A stretch of DNA of 64,000 nt from Buxus sempervirens. Taxonomy: Eukaryota; Streptophyta; Magnoliopsida; Buxales; Buxaceae. Position 1 is the first letter of the stretch. The number at the start of each line of letters is the position of its first letter. Location of the stretch: assembly GCA_947561395.2 (NCBI GenBank), contig OX387184.1:31734766-31798765 (forward strand), in the 5' to 3' direction. Position numbers and translations under genes: made by a program. Shown piece by piece: positions 11,790 through 22,228 of this stretch. Below the pieces are notes generated by a model. The model saw nothing but the letters and a program-made list of their open reading frames with translations. It did no database searches and was not told the origin of the DNA.

Positions 11790-11960
11790 CTTTTAAACAC
11801 CTAAGCTCCTAACTCCTTTCTTAAACACCTAAACTCCTAACTCCTCTCTTAAACACCTAAACTCCTAACTCCTCCTCTTCCTCTCTTAAACCTCTCATTT
11901 TCTTAACTTCTCCTCTTAAACACTTAAACTCCTAACTCCTAACTCCTAACTCCTATTCCT
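11790..11960. repeat. Short tandem repeat in E3 U3
   Basis: About five degenerate copies of a 25-30 bp unit of the form CTTAAACACCTAAACTCCTAA lie just upstream of the TATA box (in the LTR sense). An inverted copy is in the right LTR at about 28,665-28,850. It could be promoter-proximal, but no function is shown. Confidence 0.75.
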
Positions 11961-12233
11961 CTCTTAAACCCTTCATTCATTTAGGTTTGGTCAAAGTCTA
12001 TATTGTCCCCCATTTTTATTAGGCTTATATTTTTTAGGTTTAGTTTCAATATCTCAAGAGAACATGAGTTGGACCAATTCGTCCAACTCATTTCTCTTTG
12101 TTTATTTTTATTATTATTATTTTTTTAATCTTAATCTTTTATTAACTTTGTTATTTATTTGCATAAGAAACCCCATTAGGAAACTTAATTATTTACTAAA
12201 ACAACCCCACAAAATTTTAATTTGTCATTGGTT

Positions 12234-12271
12234 ACATGGCAGCCACCATGGTGTACACGTGGCTGCCATGT
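12234..12271. repeat. 13-bp perfect inverted repeat in E3 U3
   Basis: Arms 12,234-12,246 and 12,259-12,271 (ACATGGCAGCCAC and its complement) are separated by 12 bases. The right LTR carries the same hairpin at about 28,360-28,400 with small changes. Confidence 0.8.
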
Positions 12272-12521
12272 GGCATCCAATTTCGGTTTTGTAAAAATCC
12301 CCAAACTACCCTTTATTTATTTTATTCATAACTTAGCCGTCTGACATCCGATTTGAGCACGGTTCGGTGCATCGGAATCGGTTAAGAATTCTCTTTGTTA
12401 TGGGCTTGTTATTTCAAAAAGATGGGTCCACTATAAAAACCTCGATTTACGTGCCCACATATATGCCAGTTTAAGATATGCTTCTTGGGCAATTTTATAG
12501 TGCAAAAATGGGGTGCTGACA

Positions 12522-12537
12522 GCTGCCCCTCTTTGTC
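12522..12537 (-). promoter_or_regulatory. E3 polypurine tract
   Basis: On the minus strand GACAAAGAGGGGCAGC directly abuts LTR start TGTCAGCACC. This defines the LTR boundary. The inverted copy at 28,093-28,108 has one C-to-T change. Confidence 0.85.
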
Positions 12538-14534
12538 AGAGTCACCAAGGTGATGAATGACAAAGAATAAAAAGAACCCTATTTTTGCATTTTGCATTTC
12601 TGTCGACATAACCGACGAGTCAAGTCCTTTAATGTTTTCAAAGATGTGGAAGCGCCGGTGCAAGCTCTGCGTTGCTTTAGCTCACTTCTAAGTTCTGGGG
12701 AATTTCCTTGCCATTGGGCGTTTGGAATTGTTCCCCTTTTTTAGTTTAAGTTGAAAATGATGGATTGGACTTAGACTCACCGACTTGTTTCGGCGTTGAT
12801 GCAAAAGTGCTTCAACAATGCTCTTTTCTTCTTGTTTATTCCATTGACTTTTGACTTCTTCTTTTATCTTTTCAGATTTATTCACTTTTTTTTATTATTT
12901 ATTTTTTTATTATTATTTTTTATTATTTTGTTTTATTATTATTATTACTTTTTTTTTTTTTTTAAGTTTGAAATTCTTTATCCCCCATGTAGGTGCACTA
13001 CCCTTAACTCTATTTGGCTAAGAGTCACTGCTGCCCAGCACACCGAGGAAATCCGAATCCTGGTTCAAATCCTATGATACAAAAGTGGGAAAATGAAAAT
13101 TACATGAGGGCCTTCTCTGCCCTTTAAATCTTCAAAACATGTCTTCTCCTCTTGGTCTTGAGCTTGCCTGAGCTTTATTGTTCTTGATGATTCTCCACTG
13201 GGATTTGTAAAACTCCCTTTTCAAGGAAAATTCTTTTGAGAATTTTATGAGAAATTTCTCATCTGTCATCCTGTTTCATCCAGTGTGTCTCTATGTAGAA
13301 TGGCGCTGTTATTTCGCCTATCTGAGGTTCTCATGTTCTGACAATGTCTCTCCCTTCAATTGGTACTCTTCTTCTGTTGGGTAATCACCTCTTCTCGACG
13401 AGGAAACTCCACTGGGCATTTGTAGAGGAAGGTGTCACCTCTCTTGCTTTTTTTTTCGGCATTCTCTGGTGGGGTCTTGGATGAGAAGCTTGTGTGTCCT
13501 TTTGAGTGTACTCATCTTCTTTGTGGCGGATTCCCCTTGTTTGCTTCTCTTTCCCTTTGCCTATTTGCTCCTGAGAAAAAGAAGATCAATTAATCATTGT
13601 TTATTAGGAAGTAAAAAAAATATATTTTTATTATTATTTTTTTTATTATTATTATTAATTTTTTTTAGCATGGTCCACTGCAGAAGTGGGCGGCCTTCAT
13701 TGGGGTTATGAACCTGTCAACTGAGGCTAATAGCACAATAAGTTCAAAAAAAGTATAAGCTGAAGTAAACAAAGCATTGCAAACGTGTCTGTGTGTGCAC
13801 GTGCTTTCAGTCTTAAAAGATCGGTCCCAAGGGCCAAACGGGACTTGGTATACTTGGCATTTTCAGTATCATTGTCATCACGGGCCAGTGAAGCTTTGAC
13901 TCAGACACATTCCGCTAGTCCGAACCCTTCAGCTTCTATTCAATCCATTTTGGCTTTGTCAAACTCATTTACTGCTCTGCTTTGTTCTCATTGTGCTGTT
14001 CTTTCAGTAGAATTCTATTCCTTTTTGCTCTTTTCGACCCTTTTTTTTTTTTTTTTTTGCCATGTCTAGTTTCTTTGAGTGCCATGGGTTCCGTCATCAC
14101 CAACAAGTGTAGACCCGAAGTTTGCTGAGATCATTCTTTTTGGGATCTGAGAGGTCTTGAGAATAGGACGAAACATAGGCAGGGTTTCAAGTTATGAAAA
14201 GAAAGTAGATGGCTCAAAAGGCTTGATTAATTGGGTTCTCAACAGTAATCTACCCTTTTATTACTTTTGGGGGCTTACATCCTTTTTTTTTTATTGGGCA
14301 ATGTTTGCCCCAGTTTTGCTTTTGCTAGGCAAACTTTGCCTCGGTCTAACTTTTTTTTTTTTTGAAATGCCCCAGTTTACTGAGTAGATCACATGTGCAG
14401 GGTTGAAAGAAACTTTATTTAAGGCTCAAAAGGGGTTCACTAGGGTGAAAGAATTTTAGGGTTTTATTGGAGGGATTTACTATTTAAAGGAAAGGTCAAA
14501 GATGGCCTCTCTTCATTTCTCAATTAGAATGATC
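12538..14534 (-). other. E3 3' non-coding region between pol and PPT
   Basis: About 2 kb without a credible reading frame, rich in T runs on the plus strand. Long 3' regions between pol and PPT are usual in Tat/Ogre elements. Two exact copies of ACTGGGGCA (minus sense) lie at 14,306-14,314 and 14,368-14,376. The part up to 14,003 is duplicated in inverted orientation at 26,622-28,092. Confidence 0.75.
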
Positions 14535-17500
14535 TCAAGCATAGTACAACTTGACTGCATCTGCATTTATTGGCTCAGGAAAAATGGCTCCGTCCATCTC
14601 TTGTAAGATCAATGCTCCCCTGGACAAAACCTTATGAACTACGAATGGTCCTTCGTAATTTGGCTTGAATTTTCCTCTATTGTCCTCTTGGTGGGGAAAG
14701 ATCCTTTTGAGTACTAGATCTCCCACCTTGAAATGACGTGGCTTGACTTTCTTATTATAGGCTCGTGCCACTCTCTGCTGATAGAGTTGGCTATGGCATA
14801 ATGCCTTTATCCTTTTCTCATCCAACAGCTGAAGTTGGTCAAATCTGGATTGTTCCCATTCAATATCGTTTATCTCGGCTTCCTTCAGAATTCTTAGTGA
14901 AGGAATCTGTACTTCAATAGGGAGAACAGCTTCCATTCCATACACAAGGGAGAAGGGAGTTGCCCCAGTTGAAGTCCTGATTGATGTTCGATACGCGTGC
15001 AGCGCATAAGGCAACTTCTCATGCCAATCTCTGTAGGTAACCGCCATTTTCTCCAGTATCTTCTTCAGATTCTTGTTAGCGGCCTCTACTGCTCCATTCA
15101 TCTTAGGTCGGTAAGCTGTAGAATTCAAATGTCTGATCCTTAGATCTTCACACATCTTGTCCATGTCTTTATTGTTCAAATTCTTTGCATTATCAGTGAT
15201 GATAGCCTCTGGCACGCCATAACGGCAAACGATGTTGTTTCTGATGAACTTCAACACATGAGACTTCTTCACATCCACAAAAGACATGGCTTCTACCCAC
15301 TTCGTAAAATAATCAATGGCAACCAAGATGAATCTGTGTCCATTAGAAGCTTTCGGATGAATCTGTCCTATCATATCAATTCCCCATATTGCAAATGGCC
15401 AAGGTGACGCCATGGAGTACAGTGTGTTTGGCGGTGCATAGATGTTGTCTGCATAAATCTGGCACAAGTGGCATCTCCTGACATGGGTGTAGCAATCTGT
15501 TTCCATCGTCATCCAATAGTAACCCATCCTTAGGATCTTTCTTGCAAGCATGTGGCCATTCATGTGTGCACCGCACAAACCTCCGTGCACTTCATTGATC
15601 AAGTTTCGTGCTTCTTCTTCTTTCACACACAGTAGCAGTGAGTCATTGAATGACTTCTTATATACTCTGCCTCCGCTGAGAAAATACTGTCCTGCGAGCC
15701 TCTGTATTGTTCGCTTCTCTGCAGCCGTGGCACTTTCTGGCAAAGTTCTGTCCTTTAGATACCTCTCAATGTCTGCATACCACGGCTCATCCTCTGGTTT
15801 ACTCCTCTCGATGCTAAAACAGTAAACTGGTAGATGGCGAACTTCAATCTCTAGAGGTTGCACAAATGCATTGTCTGTGATAGTTGCCATGGAGGCGAGA
15901 GTTGCCAAGGCATCAGCGAACTGATTATTGTCTCGTGGCATATAATTGAATGTCACTTTCTCAATCTGCTCCTCTAATTCTTTGATCAATTCTTGGTACG
16001 GCACTAGTTTTACATCCCTGGTCCTCCAATCTCCCATTACTTGATAAATGATAAGACTTGAGTCTCCGAATACCTCCAACTTTTGTATGTGCATTTCGAT
16101 TGCTGCTCGCAAACCCAACGCACACGCTTCGTATTCCGCCATATTGTTGGTGCAGTCAAATAGAAGTTTTGCTGCTACTGGGTGATGAACACCATCTGGG
16201 GAGACTAACACTGCCCCAATTCCCTTTCCATTAACATTTACCGCTCCATCAAAAAACATTCTCCACTTAGTTTCATCCATTTCTTCCGTCGACTCCGTAC
16301 ACATCACATCTTCATCTGGGAAGTGAGTCAGAAGTGGCTGGTAATCTAGGAGAGGATGTGCTGCCAAATGATCTGCTACTGCTTGTCCTTTTATCGCTTT
16401 CCTTGTCGTATAGACAATATCATACTCAGATAAAAGGACTTGCCACCTTGCTACCCTTCCAGTTGAGATTGGCTTCTCAAAAATATATCTTAACGGATCC
16501 AAATTTGATATTAGCAGAACTGTATGACTGAGCAAATAATGCCGAAGCTTTTGAGCTGCCCAGACTAAGGCACAACACGTTTTTTCAAGCACTGAATATT
16601 TCGACTCATAATTAGTGAATTTCTTACTCAAGTAGTAGATTGCTTGTTCTTTTCTTCCTGTTTCATCGTGTTGTCCTAGAACACATCCTATAGCTGTTTC
16701 TGAGACTGTCAAGTACATGATCAAAGGTCGCCCAGGCACCGGTGGTATCAGTGTCGGCGGATTCATGAGATATATCTTGATTTTGTCAAAAGCTTCTTGG
16801 CAATCTTCATTCCAGACCACTGGGTTATCTTTTCTCAGCAATTTAAATATTGGCTCACATATGGGAGTCATCTGTGCAATGAACCGACTGATGTATTGCA
16901 ACCTGCCAAGAAACCCTCTTACTTCCTTCTCTGTTGATGGTGGAGGCATTTCTAGAATTGCCTTTGCTTTGATAGGGTCAACTTCAATTCCCCGCTTTCC
17001 AACAATAAAACCGAGTAGTTTTCCAGATGTAACTCCGAACACACATTTGCTTGGATTGATTCTGAGCTTGAACTTTCTGAGCCTATCAAAGACTTTTCCA
17101 AGGTTTATTAGATGATTTTCTGATTCTTTTGACTTTGCTATCATGTCATCCACATACACCTCCATTTCTTTGTGTATCATGTCATGAAATAACAGAGTCA
17201 TTGCCCTTTGATAGGTTGCACCTGCATTCTTTAGTCCGAATGGCATCACTTGGTAGCAGTACGTGCCCCAGTGTGTGATAAAGGATGTCTTTTCCATATC
17301 TTCTGATGCCATCCTTATCTGGTTGTAACCAGAAAATCCATCCATAAATGAAAACATTGAATGCGTTGCAGTGTTATCCACTAGAACATCAATATGGGGT
17401 AATGGGAAGTCATCCTTTGGGCTTGCCTTGTTCAAATCTCTATAGTCAATACACATTCTGACCTTTCCATCCTTCTTTGGTACTGGCACAATGTTAGCTA

Positions 17501-20500
17501 ACCATTCAGGATATTCCGTTACTTGCAAGAACCCTGCATTCAACTGTTTGGTAACCTCTTCTTTGATCTTCAGGGCCCATTCTGGCTTCATGCGTCTGAG
17601 TTTTTGTTTCACTGGAGTGGCCTCAGACTTTGTGGGTAACCGATGTACAACCAAGTCCGTATCTAACCCGGGCATATCCTCGTACGACCAAGCAAACACG
17701 TCAGAATATAATTTTAAAAATTCAGTTATTTGCAACTTCAATGTTTGAGACAGCTTTTTACCAATTTGAACTATCTTGGGTTGTGTTGGTTCACCTATAT
17801 CAATGGGTTCAGTTTCCTCAATGTTGGCCTGGAGACCCCTTTCATGTCTTTCCAAAGCAGATTGGATTTCAGGTGGGGTCTCCAATGGTTCATAGTCGTC
17901 CTCATATTCTAAAGACCTATCTTGGTCTATATCAGAGATGACGTCTAAATCATTATTCTGCAGTGAGCTTATGCTCCAATCTGACCTATTAAGATCTTTT
18001 TCATGCTCGACATCTAATATTTGATCATGTTTTTCTGTTATTAAGTTTGCCTGCTCAGTTGGTTTTTCAAAGCCAAGGCTTGTTATTTCTTCTTCTTTTT
18101 GTTCAATTACTTTTGTCTCATTATCTATCTCGAGTTCCGGCTTGCCCGGGTTTGCATCGAGATTGATACTAAGATTACTGGATTCAGATTTATTATTACT
18201 ATCAGACACATGCAAGTAGTAGAACTCAGTCAGGTACTCATTGAATAATTTAGAATCAGTTACAACAGAAATGTCAGAAGAAGTATCAAAAACTCCCTTA
18301 AAAAGGTCAGCCCGGCTGACTGCAAAAGGCATGGAGCTCCAATTCTTGATTGGTGCTGAAGCTTCTTCCTCAACTGTTGCATCATTCTTTTTCTCTTGAT
18401 TCTTCTCAACCATGAAAATGTGCATTTCAGGATCCCTCTCATTAGTGAACAGAGTGTCCAGACCTATGGCAGGAAAAGTGGGTGGTTCTTCAGCTTCAAA
18501 TGGCATAGCAAGCGGTTGAAAAGCATCAGCAGATGTTTCTTTTGGGCCTAGCTCTGGCAGCTTGATCAAGTCTGAAGAGGACCAGTCAACAAATGGGTCC
18601 TGCAAGTTCACGGTGGGGGATTCAGCAATTGGCTTATTCATGATAGTTGATTCATTCCAAAACATCTGTGCTATTCCTTCCAGATTATCTTCATCTTTCT
18701 TTGGGGAAGGTGGAAAGTCATCACCCCATCCTTGGGCAACTACATTCTCAAGGGACCAGAGTGCCTTCAAACGGTCATTAGTAAATGTTCTGTACAACTC
18801 TTCATAGAAGTAAATAGGCCATTCTGGTTCTCTGCCTTCTGCCTTTGCCCTCCTCAACTCTGACTGACGCCTAAAAAGTTTTGCACAGTCATGTGGTCCT
18901 GGGGTGTAACCAACTCCAAATCCAGTGATTTTTTCTGCCACTTCAATGGCCTTCTTCATTCCTTGCTTGTAACGGCCCAGACCTTCTCCTGCACGAAGTC
19001 CCCAGTCGGCACATTCAACAGTTCCGAACATGCATTCTCTCTTCCTTCTCTTGAATTTTCTTCCCCTTTCATATGCTGGGATATTAATCACATTAACTAG
19101 TTCTGTAGCATGGAATGCCAAGGATGTTGGCAACTCATAATCAACATAGGGAACACCTAGTCTTTCAAATTCCCTGTGGTCCTCAGCATGTACCGTGATT
19201 AACTCATTGCCAGAAATGAATCGGATCATTCTATGAAGAGTGGAGGGTACTGCCCCAGCATGATGAAGCCAAGGTCGGCCAATCAACAAGTTGAAAGAGG
19301 AATTCAGATCCATCAGTTCAAAGGCTAGGGTAAACGGCTTCTCTGCTATGATGATCGTCATAACAATCTCTCCAACAGAATCTCTTTTGGCATTATCAAA
19401 ACCTCTGACATTATGTGTACTAGGCTTGATCAAGGAAGAGTCAAGCTGCAATCCATAAAAAGTCCTCATTGGGCAAATGTTCAAAGCGGAGCCATTGTCA
19501 ATCATTGCCCTTTTTACTACCTTGTCATTGCATTTGACCATGATGTAAAGAGGTTCGATATGATCAGGGCCATCAGGAGGTAAATCATCATCTGAGAAGG
19601 AGATAGCCTTTGGTGCCATTATCTGAGAGACTATAGCTTCCAACTGTTCAGGTGCAGTTGTTTCCGGCACATGGGCATCAGATAAAACTTTCATTAAAAC
19701 ATCCTTGTGCTTTGGGGAGTCCATGAGTAGTCGCATGATAGAGATCTGTGCAGGGACCTTGTTCAACTGTTGAACAATGTCATAGTCAGGCACGTGTATG
19801 CTGTTATACAATTCCGTGATATCATCATCAGATGCTCGTCCCTTTCTCTTTTGGGTAAATGACTGCTCGACTGCCACTTCCTTCCCTTTCTCCTTCTTTC
19901 TTTTATCTTCTTCTGTCTCTTCCTCGGGTGCAGGTGTAGGGTCTGTGTTCACATATCGACCCGATCGGGTGATCCGGTTGACTTCAGTTTCAGTAAAAAG
20001 GCGGGGAAGTTCATAAAAAGCGGGATCAATGGTATAGGCAAGTGGAGCGGTGTGGTATGATGGGGGATCTAAGGTGAGTTGGGAAAGATTCAGGCTTTCT
20101 GGCTCAACTGGGATGATGGTAGGGTTAGGTATTACTGGGTTCCTGAGAGAGAAGAGGTTGATCAGTGGTGCTCTGGTAGGGATATAAGCTGGTGGAGTGA
20201 TATAGCTAGATGGTGTGGGATCATCAATGGGTGATGGGAGAAGATACTCAGATTCTGAATTGGGGTGTAGATGCACTCGAGGGAATTGTGGAGGGAATTC
20301 TGTTCTATCTTCTCCTCCGATGACATTTACTTCTTGCCATTCAATTTCTGCTTGGAGGTTAACCCTCACTGTCTGTCCGAGATGTCCAATCAAAATTGAT
20401 GGATCAAATTGCATTGTGTTGCAACTGGTGCTTATATGATTGACAGTCTTACTAGTAGATGCTTGAGAATGACTAGGCAAAGGGTTGGTTGCAACACCAG

Positions 20501-20561
20501 TGGCTGGAGTTACTGGAGGCGGTGCCGGAGGATCGACTGTAAGGCGTTTCTGATCAATCAA
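14535..20561 (-). CDS. E3 pol: protease, G-patch-like segment, RT, two RNase H domains, integrase
   Basis: An unbroken 2,008-residue frame. Protease lies near residue 355 (AMIDNGSALNICPM). A G-patch-like segment (GLRAGEGLGRYKQGMKKA) lies near 525. RT has MCIDYRDLNK near 1,040 and the catalytic YVDD near 1,137. The gypsy RNase H spans about 1,270-1,370. A second RNase H (MFFDGAVNVNGKGIGAVL ... FGDSSL) spans about 1,435-1,555 and is typical of the Tat lineage. Integrase has an HHCC segment (about 1,655-1,700) and core residues Asp 1,727 (GIDMIG), Asp 1,790 (ITDNAKN) and Glu 1,823 (GAVEAANK), then GDLVLKRI. The first Met is not a natural start, because the same frame continues upstream to the TGA at 20,691 and beyond it into gag. 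No pol intron is needed, unlike the best-known Ogre elements. All catalytic residues I checked are present. Confidence 0.93.
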   Translation of the reverse strand: MIDQKRLTVDPPAPPPVTPATGVATNPLPSHSQASTSKTVNHISTSCNTMQFDPSILIGHLGQTVRVNLQAEIEWQEVNVIGGEDRTEFPPQFPRVHLHPNSESEYLLPSPIDDPTPSSYITPPAYIPTRAPLINLFSLRNPVIPNPTIIPVEPESLNLSQLTLDPPSYHTAPLAYTIDPAFYELPRLFTETEVNRITRSGRYVNTDPTPAPEEETEEDKRKKEKGKEVAVEQSFTQKRKGRASDDDITELYNSIHVPDYDIVQQLNKVPAQISIMRLLMDSPKHKDVLMKVLSDAHVPETTAPEQLEAIVSQIMAPKAISFSDDDLPPDGPDHIEPLYIMVKCNDKVVKRAMIDNGSALNICPMRTFYGLQLDSSLIKPSTHNVRGFDNAKRDSVGEIVMTIIIAEKPFTLAFELMDLNSSFNLLIGRPWLHHAGAVPSTLHRMIRFISGNELITVHAEDHREFERLGVPYVDYELPTSLAFHATELVNVINIPAYERGRKFKRRKRECMFGTVECADWGLRAGEGLGRYKQGMKKAIEVAEKITGFGVGYTPGPHDCAKLFRRQSELRRAKAEGREPEWPIYFYEELYRTFTNDRLKALWSLENVVAQGWGDDFPPSPKKDEDNLEGIAQMFWNESTIMNKPIAESPTVNLQDPFVDWSSSDLIKLPELGPKETSADAFQPLAMPFEAEEPPTFPAIGLDTLFTNERDPEMHIFMVEKNQEKKNDATVEEEASAPIKNWSSMPFAVSRADLFKGVFDTSSDISVVTDSKLFNEYLTEFYYLHVSDSNNKSESSNLSINLDANPGKPELEIDNETKVIEQKEEEITSLGFEKPTEQANLITEKHDQILDVEHEKDLNRSDWSISSLQNNDLDVISDIDQDRSLEYEDDYEPLETPPEIQSALERHERGLQANIEETEPIDIGEPTQPKIVQIGKKLSQTLKLQITEFLKLYSDVFAWSYEDMPGLDTDLVVHRLPTKSEATPVKQKLRRMKPEWALKIKEEVTKQLNAGFLQVTEYPEWLANIVPVPKKDGKVRMCIDYRDLNKASPKDDFPLPHIDVLVDNTATHSMFSFMDGFSGYNQIRMASEDMEKTSFITHWGTYCYQVMPFGLKNAGATYQRAMTLLFHDMIHKEMEVYVDDMIAKSKESENHLINLGKVFDRLRKFKLRINPSKCVFGVTSGKLLGFIVGKRGIEVDPIKAKAILEMPPPSTEKEVRGFLGRLQYISRFIAQMTPICEPIFKLLRKDNPVVWNEDCQEAFDKIKIYLMNPPTLIPPVPGRPLIMYLTVSETAIGCVLGQHDETGRKEQAIYYLSKKFTNYESKYSVLEKTCCALVWAAQKLRHYLLSHTVLLISNLDPLRYIFEKPISTGRVARWQVLLSEYDIVYTTRKAIKGQAVADHLAAHPLLDYQPLLTHFPDEDVMCTESTEEMDETKWRMFFDGAVNVNGKGIGAVLVSPDGVHHPVAAKLLFDCTNNMAEYEACALGLRAAIEMHIQKLEVFGDSSLIIYQVMGDWRTRDVKLVPYQELIKELEEQIEKVTFNYMPRDNNQFADALATLASMATITDNAFVQPLEIEVRHLPVYCFSIERSKPEDEPWYADIERYLKDRTLPESATAAEKRTIQRLAGQYFLSGGRVYKKSFNDSLLLCVKEEEARNLINEVHGGLCGAHMNGHMLARKILRMGYYWMTMETDCYTHVRRCHLCQIYADNIYAPPNTLYSMASPWPFAIWGIDMIGQIHPKASNGHRFILVAIDYFTKWVEAMSFVDVKKSHVLKFIRNNIVCRYGVPEAIITDNAKNLNNKDMDKMCEDLRIRHLNSTAYRPKMNGAVEAANKNLKKILEKMAVTYRDWHEKLPYALHAYRTSIRTSTGATPFSLVYGMEAVLPIEVQIPSLRILKEAEINDIEWEQSRFDQLQLLDEKRIKALCHSQLYQQRVARAYNKKVKPRHFKVGDLVLKRIFPHQEDNRGKFKPNYEGPFVVHKVLSRGALILQEMDGAIFPEPINADAVKLYYA

Positions 20562-20693
20562 GTCTTGGATATCATGCCTCAGATCCCAACATCGGTTGGT
20601 GTCATGTCCTGGTGCCCCTGAGTGGTACTCACATCTCTCATTAGGATTGTAATTCTTGCCAATGAATGTTCTAGGATTTGGTGACTTGATTCA
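20562..20693 (-). other. gag-pol junction with a single in-frame TGA
   Basis: Gag ends ...LLKGGYL then TGA (20,691-20,693). The same frame continues without another stop through a CCHC-like segment (CEYHSGAPGHDTNRC) into pol at 20,561. Gag and pol are thus one frame interrupted by one codon. It may be a leaky stop, a real gag terminus, or a recent mutation. Confidence 0.8.
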
Positions 20694-22004
20694 CAAATAC
20701 CCTCCTTTCAGTAGTGTGGGTAATAACTCAGCTGGTGTGTAGGGAAGTGGAGTGAATACTCTTTTAAACCTTGCCTCCATTTCTTCTCTTGTCCGTCTCG
20801 GTGGACCCTGATATGGTACGGCCACTTGCCCTTGATTCTGTGGAGCTGTTCGCGAAATGTGATAAGGTTGAGTAGGCTGTACATAATTCACTGCCTGCCC
20901 CTCAGTTCTCCTTGGTTGCTCTTGTCCCTGGCTTCTATTACCCTGATTTGCCATTGGTCTCCTCTGAGTAGCATTCTGTCCACTGCTATCTATCTTCCCT
21001 GACCTTACTGCATCTTCAATTCTGTCAGCTGTTAGAATCAAGTCATTAAAACTTGTAGAACTCTGCCCCAGTAACAGAGTGAAGAAAGGTTGACCAAGTG
21101 ATGCTATAAACAAAGATGTCATCTCTTGCTCTAACAGTGGTGGCTGGACTAGTGTTGCCAGCTCTTTCCATCTTTTAGCATAGTCCCGAACTGACTCATG
21201 ACTCTTCTTTGCTAGCCTTTGCAGCTCTGCCCTTGTTTGAACCATCTGGCTGTTCAAACGATATTGCTGAATGAACACCGCAGCGAGGTCATTCCAAGTC
21301 TTTATCTTGGCTTTGTCTAAGCTCAAAAACCAAGAATAAGCAGCCCCAGTTAAAGACCGCTGAAAGAACTGTACCATGATTTTCTCATTTTTTGCGTATT
21401 GGCACATGTCGCCTGAATACGACCTTAAGTGGTTTAGCGGACAACCAGTTCCATTAAACTGGTGCAACTCAGGACATTTGAACTTGGTAGGGAGTTGTAT
21501 ATCTGAGAAAAAACAAAGGTTTTCCAGAGTAGCCTCACTTTGAACAGTGTTTGGCTGTAGCTGCTTTAAAAGATCTTCCTTCATGGCCGCCAGACGGGTC
21601 TCGAATTGAGCTTCTTGCGTTCTATACCAGTCTTCTTCATCCTGCCCCAGTTGGACAGGCGCGAATTGTTCTTGCTGCTGTATCGGGTGGACAAGATCTA
21701 CCACAGGAGGTGGGAATGGAACAGCTTGCGGTGGCGGATGTGGCGGTGCCATAGGTAGAGGTTGTGCTGGTTGTGGTGGAAGCAGTACTGCTGGCACTTC
21801 TGCCCGTGGTGGGAGTGGTGGTTGGTGCTGTTGAGTGATCGGAACAGTTGATTGAACTTGTTTCAGATCCCTGATCTCTGCCATGAGGGACTGAATAACC
21901 ATAGCCATGTTTTCGACCTTTTGGGTTAGGTCATTAACCACTTGGGTTTCACTAGATTCCGCTTGGTACTGAGCTGGCGGAGTCTGATTTCCTTGTGCAT
22001 CCAT
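20691..22004 (-). CDS. E3 gag (capsid protein)
   Basis: 437 residues. The N-terminus has a helical segment (VVNDLTQKVENMAMVIQSL), then a proline/glutamine-rich linker, then the retrotransposon gag domain at about 170-330 (FKCPELHQFNGTGCP, RSLTGAAYSWFLSL, RDYAKRWKELA, ASLGQPFF), then a Q/R-rich tail. It forms the virus-like particle and binds genomic RNA (family knowledge). The start ATG at 22,004 has DAQGNQTPP after it. About 40-65 bases upstream a CAACAG|GTATCC resembles the acceptor-like site before the E6 gag. The TGA is discussed separately. The capsid domain shows no frameshift. Confidence 0.9.
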   Translation of the reverse strand: MDAQGNQTPPAQYQAESSETQVVNDLTQKVENMAMVIQSLMAEIRDLKQVQSTVPITQQHQPPLPPRAEVPAVLLPPQPAQPLPMAPPHPPPQAVPFPPPVVDLVHPIQQQEQFAPVQLGQDEEDWYRTQEAQFETRLAAMKEDLLKQLQPNTVQSEATLENLCFFSDIQLPTKFKCPELHQFNGTGCPLNHLRSYSGDMCQYAKNEKIMVQFFQRSLTGAAYSWFLSLDKAKIKTWNDLAAVFIQQYRLNSQMVQTRAELQRLAKKSHESVRDYAKRWKELATLVQPPLLEQEMTSLFIASLGQPFFTLLLGQSSTSFNDLILTADRIEDAVRSGKIDSSGQNATQRRPMANQGNRSQGQEQPRRTEGQAVNYVQPTQPYHISRTAPQNQGQVAVPYQGPPRRTREEMEARFKRVFTPLPYTPAELLPTLLKGGYL

Positions 22005-22228
22005 ATCCAGTCTTTTGCGAGATCGAAGATTGTATGGGCTTCTTGGAGCAATTTTGGATACCTGTTGATCATTTTGCAGAAGTTAGTGCATTTCTTTGGC
22101 AATTAATCATATATACATATTTTTATGTTTTTTTTTTTTTTGCCATGGTCAATCGAGATCAAAATTTGTGATTTGATTTAGCTGTGTGGAAACAACGTAG
22201 GGGGAATCTATAAAAATGTATCATTTTT

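Larger units (their letters stand above)
10489..12521 (-). repeat. E3 3' LTR (left)
   Basis: 2,033 bp. On the minus strand it runs from TGTCAGCACCCC next to the PPT to GGTGCGCACA at the TSD. A TATA box (TATAAAAG on minus, 11,748-11,755) is followed by a strong splice donor (CAG|GTGAGT on minus, 11,597-11,605). A CT-rich tandem repeat (11,790-11,960) and a perfect hairpin (12,234-12,271) lie in U3. U5 holds a 10-base match to the primer tRNA end (10,535-10,544). Confidence 0.92.

Noticed and set aside
12796..13077. Small phenylalanine/tyrosine/lysine-rich frames, repeated near 27,550-27,940
   Set aside because: They result from T or A runs in the E3 3' region and its inverted copy.
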